A program made the translations under genes and the position numbers. A stretch of 64,000 bases of DNA from Streptomyces agglomeratus (GTDB taxonomy: Bacteria; Actinomycetota; Actinomycetes; Streptomycetales; Streptomycetaceae), in contig NZ_MEHJ01000001.1 in the NCBI RefSeq assembly GCF_001746415.1, positions 372,001 to 436,000 of the forward strand, written 5' to 3'. The first letter of the stretch is position 1, and every line of letters starts with the position of its first letter. Under the pieces are notes generated by a model. It was not told the origin of the DNA. It saw nothing but the letters and a program-made list of their open reading frames with translations, and searched no databases. This document shows positions 28,078-37,200 of the stretch, one piece after another.

Positions 28078-28548
28078 GTGGTCAAGCGGACGCTGCTGGC
28101 CCTGGCTGGGATGGTCCTCCTCACAGGCGGCCTCCTCGTCCTCGCCGCCGGTTTTGACCTCTACCGTCGCTGGCACCTGACACCACCCGACGGCTGGCCC
28201 CTGACCACCCCGCACACCGTCCTGCTCAGCGCCGCCGACCGCACCCGCTGGAACGACGAGGGCTGGTGGTGGCCAGCGGTCATCGCTGCCCTGGCCGTCA
28301 TCGTCCTGCTCACCCTGTGGTGGCTCCTGGCCCAACTGCGCCGAACCCGCCCAGGTTCCCTGCCCGTCGGAACACCCCCGACAGACTGCGTGGAACTGCA
28401 CCAGCACGCCCTCAGCGACGCTATCGCCGCCGACGCCCGCCACCTGCCCGGCGTCCAGCAAGCACATGCACAGATAGTTGGCCGACCCGACCACCCCGAG
28501 TGCCGTATCACCCTCACACTCACCCCTGACAGTGAACCCGGTGGATTG
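28078..28548 (+). pseudogene. AmaP-like (alkaline-shock anchor) protein, 3' end lost
   Basis: From GTG 28078: an N-terminal helix (KRTLLALAGMVLLTGGLLVLAAG), a short extracytoplasmic loop with DGWPLTTPHTVLLSAADRTRW, a second helix (WWWPAVIAALAVIVLLTLWWLLAQL) and a cytoplasmic Asp23-interacting domain (ELHQHALSDAIAADARHLPGVQQAHAQIVGR..ITLTLTPDSEPG). Homology stops at about 28545; the frame then runs antisense through the convergent DUF6286 gene without its own terminus. The last 40-50 codons are missing. Confidence 0.65.
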
Positions 28549-28608
28549 CCTCTTCACAGCGGCATCTCCTGTCCTTCTTGTTGCCCAGTTCAAGCGTCTG
28601 CAGGACTG

Positions 28609-29298
28609 TCAGCCGCGGCGCTGGCGTACGTGGACGGTGAGCTTGGGTGGGTGGGCCAGGGCGAGTCGCTCGCGTTGCTCGTGGAGATCGGCGGTGAGGT
28701 CGGTCCTGACTACACCGGGGTCGCGGAAGCGTATGTCTGCGCGAGCGTTGATGCGGTGTCGGCGCACCCGGATCCTGGCGCGGCTGACTCCGGGGACGCG
28801 CAGAGCGGCATCTCGCAGTATCAGGGCGGCGGCATCACGGTCCAGCACGGCCCGCACCTTGCCGGGGCCAGCGGGGGTCTTGAGGGGCAGATGGCGGCGC
28901 AGGCCAGGGGTCAAAGCCAGGATGATCAGCCACAGTCCGAGGGCTGTGGCGAGGGCGGCGCCGGTGAGCACCCATGTGTCGTCCAGGGGGCGGGTGGCCA
29001 GTTCGTGGGCGAGGCGGGTACGCCAGGCGGCGGCTTCTCGGCCGGCCCGCACCATGGAGATGTCGAACAGCAGCATCCCGGCGCCGGCCACGACAAAGAG
29101 GGGGGGCAGCGCGGCGGGGATGCGGCGTGCGGACCACAGGCGGCGTGAGGGACGTCGTGTGCCGTCGCCGGTCTTGCTGCCGTGCTGGGGCTGCGCAGCG
29201 TCTGGCGGCTGCTTGGCCAGGAGGCCCACCGTCAGGAGGGTGGCCGCTTGGGTTGTGGGGGGCTGCCCCGTCTCAGCGGGTTCTTGGTCCCGTGACAT
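28609..29298 (-). CDS. DUF6286/AmaP-type membrane protein
   Basis: 229 residues. Cytoplasmic Pro/Thr-rich N-terminus, helix 1 (about 64-84, IPAALPPLFVVAGAGMLLFDI), loop, helix 2 (about 110-130, VLTGAALATALGLWLIILAL), then a C-terminal domain LILRDAALRVPGVSRARIRVRRHRINARADIRF of the DUF6286 type, which resembles a membrane anchor for Asp23 proteins. AAGGAGAG precedes the ATG. Last gene of the minus-strand Asp23 operon. Confidence 0.8.
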   Translation of the reverse strand: MSRDQEPAETGQPPTTQAATLLTVGLLAKQPPDAAQPQHGSKTGDGTRRPSRRLWSARRIPAALPPLFVVAGAGMLLFDISMVRAGREAAAWRTRLAHELATRPLDDTWVLTGAALATALGLWLIILALTPGLRRHLPLKTPAGPGKVRAVLDRDAAALILRDAALRVPGVSRARIRVRRHRINARADIRFRDPGVVRTDLTADLHEQRERLALAHPPKLTVHVRQRRG

Positions 29299-29334
29299 GC
29301 CGGCTCTCCTTCCCGTGAGGTGTGCTGGCTTGGC

Positions 29335-29739
29335 TCATTGCACGCGCCTGCGCTCCAGGCCGCCGGAGGGAATCAGGTTCTCGACGGTCAAGGTGACCTG
29401 GGTGACGCGCATGCCGGTCAGCCGGGCTACCCGCTCGCCGACAGAACGCTGGACCGCGCGGGCGGTATGGGCGATGTCGATTGGGTAGGGCAGGTCGATG
29501 GACAGGCCCAGCCGGGCCGATCCGCTGCCGACCGCGACCGTCGCGCCGGGTGTGGCCAGTCCCCGATGTGCGGGGGTGGCGCCCATCAGGTCGGTCAGTG
29601 CCTCATGCGCGGCGCGGGCCGCGATGCGGGCCACCACCTTGTCGGGGATCACGGTCGCGCCGCGCTCCGCCGCTGGCACAGGAGGCGGGGCAGCGTGCCC
29701 CGGTCCGGGGAGTGCGGTTGCAGCGGGTTGGGTGGTCAC
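29335..29739 (-). CDS. Asp23/Gls24 family envelope-stress protein
   Basis: 134 residues with the Asp23 core: RGATVIPDKVVARIAARAAHEAL, LSIDLPYPIDIAHTARAVQRSVGERVARLTGMRVTQVTLTVENLI. Asp23 proteins form membrane-associated assemblies in Gram-positive bacteria in response to envelope stress. The GTG start overlaps the stop of the DUF2273-like gene (GTGA), indicating translational coupling. Confidence 0.88.
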   Translation of the reverse strand: MTTQPAATALPGPGHAAPPPVPAAERGATVIPDKVVARIAARAAHEALTDLMGATPAHRGLATPGATVAVGSGSARLGLSIDLPYPIDIAHTARAVQRSVGERVARLTGMRVTQVTLTVENLIPSGGLERRRVQ

Positions 29740-29905
29740 CGCCGCTCCCGTGACCGGACGAAGTCGGATGCCTCCAGGTCGCCCTCGAGGAGTCGGCCGG
29801 CGACCAGGCCCGCCGCGCCCAGGGCTGCCACCAGGAGGAAGGCCCAGAAGCCGCCGAAGTAGGCGGGAAGCCCAGGGCCATGCCTGCCAGCAGGCCCAGT
29901 ATCAC
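29736..29905 (-). pseudogene. DUF2273-type small membrane protein, frameshifted
   Basis: GTG start then ILGLLAGMALGF; after a one-base loss in the CCC run the other frame gives AYFGGFWAFLLVAALGAAGLVAGRLLEGDLE..VRSRERR and the stop that overlaps the next gene. DUF2273 proteins are two-helix partners of Asp23. A single-base repair restores about 56 residues. Confidence 0.65.
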
Positions 29906-29984
29906 TCAACCCAATCTTATGTCGATCTGTCTCTCCCCGACACCACCGGTAGGAACCGCTGGCGGGTGCTGGAGGCGGAGGGGG

Positions 29985-30470
29985 TCACCTCACGCGGCCC
30001 TCGGTCTCCTCCTGCTTGTCCTGCTCGTCGGGCAGGTAGACGTCGTCGACAGCGATGTTCACCTCGACGACTTCCAGGCCTGTCATGCGTTCCACGGCCC
30101 CGATGACGTTGGTGCGGACATCGCCCGCGACGTCCACGATGGCCACGCCGTACTCGACGACCACGTCGAGGTCCACGGCCGCCTGGCGCTCGCCCACCTC
30201 GACCCTCACCCCTCGGGTCACACTGGGGTGTCCGCCTGGCACGCGGTCGCGGACGGCGCCGAAGGTGCGGGCCATCCCGGCGCCGAGGCTGTGGATGCCC
30301 GGCACCTCGCGGGCGGCCATTCCTGCGATCTTCTCCACCACGCTGTCGGCAATGGTGGTCCGCCCGCGTGTCTCGGGCGCGGTCCCCGCGCCGGTGCGGC
30401 CCTGCAGCGTCTTGCCCCCGGCGCCCGTCTTCGTCGATTGTGCAGTGGGGCGGCTGATGGTGTCCGACAT
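29985..30470 (-). CDS. Asp23/Gls24 family envelope-stress protein (first gene of operon)
   Basis: 161 residues: a Thr/Gly/Lys-rich N-terminus (1-35) then the Asp23 domain GRTTIADSVVEKIAGMAAREVPGIHSLG..VDLDVVVEYGVAIVDVAGDVRTNVIGAVERMTGLEVVEVNIAVDDVYLP. GGAGGC precedes the ATG. Divergent from the ECF sigma gene, with a 161-base shared promoter region. Confidence 0.9.
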   Translation of the reverse strand: MSDTISRPTAQSTKTGAGGKTLQGRTGAGTAPETRGRTTIADSVVEKIAGMAAREVPGIHSLGAGMARTFGAVRDRVPGGHPSVTRGVRVEVGERQAAVDLDVVVEYGVAIVDVAGDVRTNVIGAVERMTGLEVVEVNIAVDDVYLPDEQDKQEETEGRVR

Positions 30471-30631
30471 GAGGGCCTCCCGAGGGTGTCCGTGCGGGTC
30501 CCGGTGCGGTGCCCGTCGAATACTTGGACACACGGCAGCTGCATTCCTCACACCGATTACGTGACGGACTTCCCATAGACTCGAAGAATGCGGACGCCGG
30601 GGTGACGGTCCTGGCAGGAAGCGAGCGGTGG

Positions 30632-31276
30632 ATGCGCGACCGGACCGGACACCCGCCCCCACCGGGCGCAGACCACCTGCAGCACCCTGCGCCGCCGAGC
30701 CTCGCCGAGGTGCCGGTCAGCCGGAACAATGTCGCCGAGCTGCCGGACAGGCTGCTGGCCGTACGGGCCGCGGAGGGGGATGATGACGCGTTCGCCGTCC
30801 TGGTCCGCCGTCACACCAGCCGGCTCCTCGCGCTGGCCCACCACCTGCTCGGCAGCCAGGCCGATGCCGAGGACGCCGTCCAGGAAGCATTTCTCGCCGC
30901 CTGGCGACAGTTGCCGGAGTTCCGCCACGACGCCTCGTTCGGCACCTGGATGTACCGCATCGTCACCAACCGGTGTCTCAACATCTTGCGCCGCGCCCCC
31001 CGCGCGCTTCCCCTGGACACGGTCCCCGAGCCCACCGCTCATGATCCAGGCAGCTCACCACCGTGTGTCGCCGAGACGGACGCGGCAACGGCCGCTCTGG
31101 CTCAGGCACTGCACAAGCTGAGCCCCGAGCAGCGAGCCTGCTGGGTTCTGCGGGAGCTGCACGGCTTGCACTACGAGGAGATCGCACACGTGACCGGAAC
31201 CAGCGAACAGACGGTGCGCGGCAGACTCTTTCGCGCACGACACGCATTGCAGGAGGCGATGCGCCCATGGCGCTAG
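30632..31276 (+). CDS. ECF-type RNA polymerase sigma factor
   Basis: 214 residues. Region 2 is clear (AFAVLVRRHTSRLLALAHHLLGSQADAEDAVQEAFLAAWRQL..FGTWMYRIVTNRCLN) and region 4 has the helix-turn-helix LSPEQRACWVLRELHGLHYEEIAHVTGTSEQTVRGRLFRARHAL. Directs RNA polymerase to stress promoters. The ATG at 30632 is chosen for GGAAG 10 bases upstream; GTG 30711 would shorten the unusual Pro-rich N-terminus. The stop overlaps the region where the next gene may begin. Confidence 0.9.
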   Translation: MRDRTGHPPPPGADHLQHPAPPSLAEVPVSRNNVAELPDRLLAVRAAEGDDDAFAVLVRRHTSRLLALAHHLLGSQADAEDAVQEAFLAAWRQLPEFRHDASFGTWMYRIVTNRCLNILRRAPRALPLDTVPEPTAHDPGSSPPCVAETDAATAALAQALHKLSPEQRACWVLRELHGLHYEEIAHVTGTSEQTVRGRLFRARHALQEAMRPWR

Positions 31277-31309
31277 GCGACCCCACCCCCACCCGATTCC
31301 GGCCACGGA

Positions 31310-31951
31310 GTGCCCGCCGAAGGCGCCGAGGCGGCCGGCCGCCAGCCGTTGCCCGAAGCGGAACCGCTCGCCGGCGACGAGCTGCTGCCGTGTGGGCGCC
31401 CACTGAGCCGCGCCTGGGAGGAGGCACGCGACGGCAAGGCCACGGCAGACTCGCACACCACTCGCTGCCCGTATTGCCGGCAGGCCGTCGATGGGCTGGC
31501 TGCCCTGGATGAGGCCTCCCGCGCCCTGCGTGACAAGGAACGTCCCCCTGGGCATAGCCTCGCCGAACGGGTGATCAACGCGGTGAGGGCGGAGGTGCGG
31601 CTCGGCGCGCTGCTGCCGCTGGACGACTCCGCCCACGACGTGCGGATCGCGGAGAGCGCCGCCGCGAGGGTGCTGCGCCGTGCTGCCGACACCGTGCCGG
31701 GAGCTCGCGCCGCCAGTTGCCGCCTCACTGCCACCGGCAACGGCACCGCCGTGCACATCACCATGACGCTGGCAGCTGCTCTCGACCAGCCGCTGCCCGA
31801 CCGGGCCGCCCGGGTGCGCCGAGCCGTACTCCAAGCCGCAGACCACGAGCTGGGCCTGGCCGTCAGCGACCTGGACCTGAAAATCGACACCGTGCTGGAC
31901 CCTGCCGTCGTGTCCAGTGGCGGGCCGACCAAGCGGAGCGGGCAGCGATGA
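31310..31951 (+). CDS. Putative zinc anti-sigma / Gls24-like fusion protein
   Basis: 213 residues. The N-terminal half contains an H-x3-C-x2-C cluster (SHTTRCPYC) with an upstream cysteine (LPCGRPL), the arrangement of ZAS-type zinc anti-sigma domains. The C-terminal half (about 95-205: RVINAVRAEVRLG..RVLRRAADTVPGARAASCRLTATG..LAVSDLDLKIDTVL) has the strand/helix pattern of Asp23/Gls24 domains. It lies just after the ECF sigma gene. The GTG start at 31310 is uncertain: an ATG at 31267 overlapping the sigma stop is in another frame and would need a frameshift near 31290. It overlaps the next gene by ATGA. Confidence 0.6.
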   Translation: MPAEGAEAAGRQPLPEAEPLAGDELLPCGRPLSRAWEEARDGKATADSHTTRCPYCRQAVDGLAALDEASRALRDKERPPGHSLAERVINAVRAEVRLGALLPLDDSAHDVRIAESAAARVLRRAADTVPGARAASCRLTATGNGTAVHITMTLAAALDQPLPDRAARVRRAVLQAADHELGLAVSDLDLKIDTVLDPAVVSSGGPTKRSGQR

Positions 31952-32304
31952 CCTCCTCCAGCAACCGAGACATCCAGCGCACTGCTGCGCGGGCTGCCCT
32001 CGATGTCCCCGGTGTGGCCGCACTCCATCCGGGCGTCGCCGACCGGCTGGCCGCCGTGGCCTCCCGCGCACAGCAGGCCATGGGAGCCGACCCGGTCTCT
32101 GGCGAGGCCGGCATCCGGGCCGAACACAGTCCTCAAAGCGGCTGGCACGTAGAAGTACGCTGCGCCGTCCACGAAGGCCACCGCGTCTTGGATGTCGCCC
32201 AGCAGGTACGCGAACATGTCCAGGCCGCCCTCACCGCTCACCTGGCCCAGCACGGCTCAGCCGCACCGGTCACCGTCCTCGTCACGGTCACCAGCACCGT
32301 GTGA
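31948..32304 (+). CDS. Asp23/Gls24-like protein
   Basis: 118 residues, RTAARAALDVPGVAALHPG..IRAEHSPQSGWHVEVRCAVHEGHRVLDVAQQVREHVQAALTAHL..VTVLVTVTSTV, an Asp23-like core without the usual N-terminal extension. The ATG overlaps the preceding stop (ATGA), so it is translated with the putative anti-sigma protein. Third gene of the sigma operon. Confidence 0.75.
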   Translation: MTSSSNRDIQRTAARAALDVPGVAALHPGVADRLAAVASRAQQAMGADPVSGEAGIRAEHSPQSGWHVEVRCAVHEGHRVLDVAQQVREHVQAALTAHLAQHGSAAPVTVLVTVTSTV

Positions 32305-32370
32305 ATGAGGGCCCCGGCTGGTTCCGCACCGCCGGTGGGCGGCAGCGGACCTCTCGCCGACGCAGAGGCT

Positions 32371-32791
32371 GAGGGCGGTCCTGGTCGTCATCGGAGTGAG
32401 CGCGGACGGCACCAAGGAGCTGATCGCGATGACGGACGGCTACCGCGAGTCCTCGGAGTTCGGGGCGAGTCTGTCCCTGGTCTGCCAGCGGCGCGGCGGG
32501 GCGCCCCCGTCCTCGCTGTCGGCGACGGTGCCCTCGGCTTGTGGAACGCCCTGAACAAGGTCTTCCCCGAACCCGGCATCAGAGGTGCCGGGTTCACAAG
32601 ACGGCCAACTGTCTCGACAGCCTCCGAAGTCGGCCCAGCCTGCGGCGAAGAAGGCTATCCAGGACAAGTTGAGTGCGCTCAGGCCCACTGGCGGGGCCGT
32701 GAACGCACCTCATCTCGTCGCCCTCGTGCGGGCCGGAGCCCGTTTCGAACGCGGGGAGCTCGTCGAACGCCGCAAGCCCCAAGTGGCATGA
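32371..32791 (+). pseudogene. IS256-family transposase remnant
   Basis: Pieces in three frames: VLVVIGVSADGTKELIAMTDGYRES, APVLAVGDGALGLWNALNKVFPE, RVHKTANCLDSLPKSAQPAAKKAI, and a terminal NAPHLVALVRAGARFERGELVER. Together they outline the central and last parts of an IS256 (mutator) transposase with internal deletion. Not functional. Confidence 0.75.
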
Positions 32792-32863
32792 GCAACCATC
32801 CCTTCACCAGCCCTGCTGCGATATCCGGTGGCGGGCCCTGCTGCCGGTGGTGAGGATCGCGGC

Positions 32864-33424
32864 ATGAACATCTTTCTGGAGTCCAATCGGCTCGTGCTGC
32901 GCGCGTTCACTGAGGCCGACATCGACCACCTGTTCGCACTGGACAACGACCCGGAAGTCATGCGATTCATCAACGGCGGTCGACCCACAAGCCGCGAGGT
33001 GATCCAGGCACAGACCTTGCCCAAGCTGCTCCACGACTACCCGTGCTTCGGGACCCGCGGCTACTGGGCCGCGCAGGAGAAGGACACCGGGAACTTCCTG
33101 GGCTGGTTCGAGTTCCGCCCCTTGGACGACCACAGCCCCGCCGTTGTGGAACTCGGCTACCGGCTGAACAAGGCAGCCTGGGGCAGCGGCTACGCCACCG
33201 AGGGATCACAGGCCCTGATCCGCAAGGGATTCACGGACCTCGGCGTGGAGCGAGTGACCGCGAACACCATGACGGTCAACGCGGGATCCCGGCGTGTGAT
33301 GGAGAAGGCAGGGCTGTCGTTCCTCCGCAACTTCACCGGGGACTGGCCAGAGGCGATCGAAGGCTCCGAGCACGGCGAAGTCGAGTACGAACTCACCCGA
33401 ACCAAGTGGGAGAAACATTCGTAG
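32864..33424 (+). CDS. GNAT-family N-acetyltransferase
   Basis: 186 residues of the RimJ/RimL-like family: FLESNRLVLRAFTEADIDHLFAL, GYRLNKAAWGSGYATEGSQALI (acetyl-CoA pyrophosphate loop), ANTMTVNAGSRRVMEKAGLSF. GGTGAGGA precedes the ATG at 32864; earlier in-frame codons lack support. Intact. Substrate unknown. Confidence 0.85.
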   Translation: MNIFLESNRLVLRAFTEADIDHLFALDNDPEVMRFINGGRPTSREVIQAQTLPKLLHDYPCFGTRGYWAAQEKDTGNFLGWFEFRPLDDHSPAVVELGYRLNKAAWGSGYATEGSQALIRKGFTDLGVERVTANTMTVNAGSRRVMEKAGLSFLRNFTGDWPEAIEGSEHGEVEYELTRTKWEKHS

Positions 33425-33760
33425 GAGTCAGCCACTCGCTGGAAGTCCAAAAGTGCCGCTCCGAGAGGCAGCCTTGCCGTCGAGTGATCCACAACTCTTG
33501 ACAATTACTCCGCCCAGCCCTGCTACTCCACTGCCGTGCCACCATCCGCCCCTGTGCACCCCCGCCCTGGCAGTGTCGTCGGTCAGCAGCCGGCGGGCGG
33601 CGGCTGAGCTTTGTACGGTGCTCGGGCCTCCTGCGGGGCCGCCCGCGCGCGTCTACGATCGACGTCGGGTCCGCACACACACATGGCCCAGGACCTCTTG
33701 CCGACGACTGCTCGGCGAGTTCCCACCCCAGGCAACGCGAGTCAGGCAAGGACACCATCC
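33425..33760. other. Intergenic region before the toxin locus
   Basis: No gene. A consensus-like TTGACA occurs at about 33499 with GCTACT 18 bases downstream, a possible housekeeping promoter for the toxin locus, but too weak to be sure. Confidence 0.3.
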
Positions 33761-34087
33761 ATGACCCCGGAGACCCCCGCCCCCGGACCTCAGGTCCCGC
33801 CCACCACTCCCGAGCAGGCTCTGGAAATCGTCCGCAGCCGGTACGCCCAGCCCAAGCTGGCGGACGGCACACCGGCCCCGATGCACGTCCACGAATTCGA
33901 CATCGGCTACCTGGTGTACGCGACCTTCCCGCCGGTCACCGACGCGGCGGGCCGACCGCGGCCGGCTCAGCCCGGCGGCAGCAAGATCGTGGTGGCCAAG
34001 GACACCGGCGAGACCGTGACCGTACCCAACTACCCGACGGAGAAGGCCATCGGGCTGTACCGCCGGCAGCGCCAACCGGGCGAGTAG
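33761..34087 (+). CDS. YrhB/Imm35-like small protein
   Basis: 108 residues: a Pro-rich N-terminus then TPEQALEIVRSRYAQ, MHVHEFDIGYLVYATFPPV, GSKIVVAKDTGETVTVPNYPTEKAIGLYRRQ. The pattern (E/Q-A-x-x-x-A/V; F-D-x-G-Y/W-x-V; P-x-D/P-x-x-x-x-x-Y-R-x-x) matches YrhB-like immunity domains and the N-terminal domain of the protein at 44671. AAGGAC lies upstream of the ATG. It stands 205 bases before the toxin gene on the same strand, so it may be an immunity or chaperone protein for it. Confidence 0.65.
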   Translation: MTPETPAPGPQVPPTTPEQALEIVRSRYAQPKLADGTPAPMHVHEFDIGYLVYATFPPVTDAAGRPRPAQPGGSKIVVAKDTGETVTVPNYPTEKAIGLYRRQRQPGE

Positions 34088-34292
34088 GGGACGGCGACAC
34101 CGTCGCGGCCACAGCGCGCACAACCTTTTCGCCGGATTCGCCCTGTTCGCAGCACGGTTGTAACAGGAGCTGCCTGCAGCAACGGTGGTGATGGTTAGTA
34201 CGCTCTAGGCACAGCCGTACTTCGTGTGATTCTCCTGTCGTTGGGGGACGTTGTACGGCGGTTGCCTATCGGGGGTGTGGCGCGCTGTGGCG

Positions 34293-37200
34293 ATGATGTT
34301 GCCGGATGAGCTCGAGTGGGTTCTGAAGATGCTCGGCTACAACTGGCCGACGGCGAACGAGGACCTGCTCAGAGATTCCGCCCAGTTGTGGCGGACGTTC
34401 GGTGACGACGTCCAGAAGCTGCGCGTACGGGCGGACACCAGTGCCCGGACGGTGGTCGCGCACAACGCGGGCGAGTCCATCGAGAAGTTCGCCACGCACT
34501 ACAAGAAGTTCTCCAACGGCTCGGACGGCTACCTCTCCAACGCCGCCGAAGCCGCCTACATCATCGCAAACACCTTCGAAGCGGCTGCCTACTTGGTGGA
34601 GTTCGCCAAGTACGCGGTCATCGTCCAGCTCATCGCCCTGGCCATCCAGATCGCCGCAGCGGCCGCCGCCTCCGTCGTCACCTTCGGCCTGTCCGCCGCA
34701 GCCGGCATGGCCGCCACCCAGATCACCCGCCTCGCCGTACGACGCATCCTCGACGCGCTCAAAGACGCGCTGATGCAAGCCATCATCGAAGCGATGAAGG
34801 AACCGGCCGTCTCCGCCGTCCAGGCCATGGTCACCGACCTCGTCAGGCAGTCCGTCAACGTCGGCTTCGGCGCCCAGGAAGGCTTCGACCTCAGCAAAAC
34901 CGTCTCCGCCGGCGCCAAAGGCGGCTGGGAAGCCATCAAGCAGACCCCGCAAACCTTCGCCGAGGGCCTGCGAGACGGCCTCGGCAAGAAGGCCGGCAGC
35001 AGCGTCCGCGACGGCATCGACAGCGGCTACAACAACAGCATGGACGCCTACAACAACCGCAACAACCCCACTGCGGGCAGCGGTGAGGGGGGCGGTGGTG
35101 ACGGGGGCAGCGGCAGCGGCAGCGGCAGCGGCGACAACTCGGGGAGCGGCAGTTCCTCCTCCTCCGGCGGCTCGGACTCCCCCGGCACGAACTCTTCCTC
35201 GTCGAACTCGTCGAGCGCGTCCAACTCGTCGGGCTCGTCGAACTCGTCCGGATCGACGAACTCTTCGGGATCGACCAATTCGTCGGGCTCATCCAACTCG
35301 TCGAACTCGTCCGACACCTCGGGCTCCCCCGACTCCTCCAGTTCGGACTCGTCGACGACGTCGCGCTCGAACACCAACACGGGTAACACGAACATCGGCG
35401 GTGGCATATCCGCCGACGGCGACGGCCCGGCGGCCTACAGCGCCCCCGACCTCGGGAACCTCCCCAGCACCGACACCGGGAGCGGCACCCCGACTCCTCC
35501 CCAGCACTTCGGACACCGGGCAGAATCCTTCCTCCTCGAACTCGCCCCGTCCGACCCTCTCGGACTTCGACGACCCCTCACCCGGCAACACGGCGCCCGC
35601 GCCGTCCCCGTCCCCGTCGGGGGACACCGGCGGCAGCACACCCAGCGCGGGCGACAGCCGCGGTGGCTCGTCGTCTCCCGGCGGCCTCACCTCCCCCACC
35701 GCGCAATCGGCGCCCACACCGACGGGCGGCAGCACACCTTCCTCGTCGAGCAACGGCGGCTCGATCAGTACGTCGATCGACAGCCTCGCCGCCAGCATCC
35801 CCACCCAGTCGAACGCCGCCCCGACGCCGACCGCGGCGGACCCGTCGGCCTCGGCCGGCCCCCGTCCGGACGGCAACTCCTCCATGCCGACCTCGCCCAC
35901 GCCCCCGTCCACTGCCGACGGCGGAGCAGGCGCGCGTACCGGCACGGGCACCACCCCGAGCGGCTCCCCGTCCGGTGCGGGCGCCACCAGCCCCAACCCC
36001 TCCCAGGGCCCGCCCAGGACCCCTTCCTCCACTGCCGGCATCCCCAACCCCACCGGGACGGGCCCCGCGTCCACCCCGAGCCCGACACCGTCGACACCTC
36101 CCCGTACGCCGACACCGTCGACGGACGGCCGCACCCCGGGGACGGCACCCGGCCCCGTCACCAGCCCCAATGCCAGCACACCGGGCACGCCCAACACCCG
36201 TACCCCGGGAGCGCACCCGGCGGCGGGTGATGGTCGAACCCCGAACCAGAGCACACCGGCATCAGACGGCAGCCGTACGCCGTCCCAGAGCACACCGGCA
36301 GCGGCGGGTGGACGGCCGTCCGGTCAGACGCCCACCACGCCGAGTTCGACCGACGGCCGCACCCCTCAGCCGAACCAGAACCCGACCTCCACGACCCCGA
36401 ACCAGGACCCGAGGCAGCCTGCCCCGCCCAGGAGCACGACGCCGCCGACCACCCCGACGGCAACTCCGAGCGCAGCCGGCATCCCCGGCAACGGAAACCC
36501 TGGTCGTACGCCCGACGCCGCACCGCCTCCGGCGGCCGGCAACAGGCCGACCGCGTCGCAGCCGGGGACGAGCACCACCGCGCCACGGCCGCAGCAGCCG
36601 GCGGGCAACGCACCCCACACGCCGAGTAGGCCGGACACACCCAACACGCCGCAGCAACCCGCCAGCGGCAACCCTGGCACGCCGTCGAACACCCCTAACC
36701 AGCAGCAACAGCATCCTCAGGTGACTGCGGTACCGATTCACACCGTGGTGCCCACCCCGAATCCGCAGGGACAGGCGTCGAGCACCCCTCCGTCCGGCCC
36801 GAAGGAGCCCGGTTCGCCGCAGGCCGACCCCGGCACGCCCGACAAGCCGGAGCCGGAGCCGGACAGCTTGAACGACATCCGCGACGACTTGGACCACTCC
36901 CCAGGAGGGCTGAGGGAGCCCGACCCGCAGGACCAGCAGATCCTGGCGAACGCCGTGCCGAAGAACCCTGACAGCACCCCTCAGCGGTTCCCCGACCCGT
37001 TCGGTCCTTGGAGCCAGCTCCAGAACGACGGCGGCAACGAGGTGCCCGGGCGCAGCAACAACTGCGCCGACTGCTCCCGCTCCTTCCTGGAGACCTGGTA
37101 CGGAAACCCGCAGGTCTCGGCCCCTCGCACCCTGGACCACGACGAGGACGGAAACCCCGACCCGTTCTCGCCGGAGAACGACGCGAACGAGAATCAGATG

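Noticed and set aside
35090..35360. CRISPR-like array
   Set aside because: The repeats are coding, short-period and in-frame, with no spacers.
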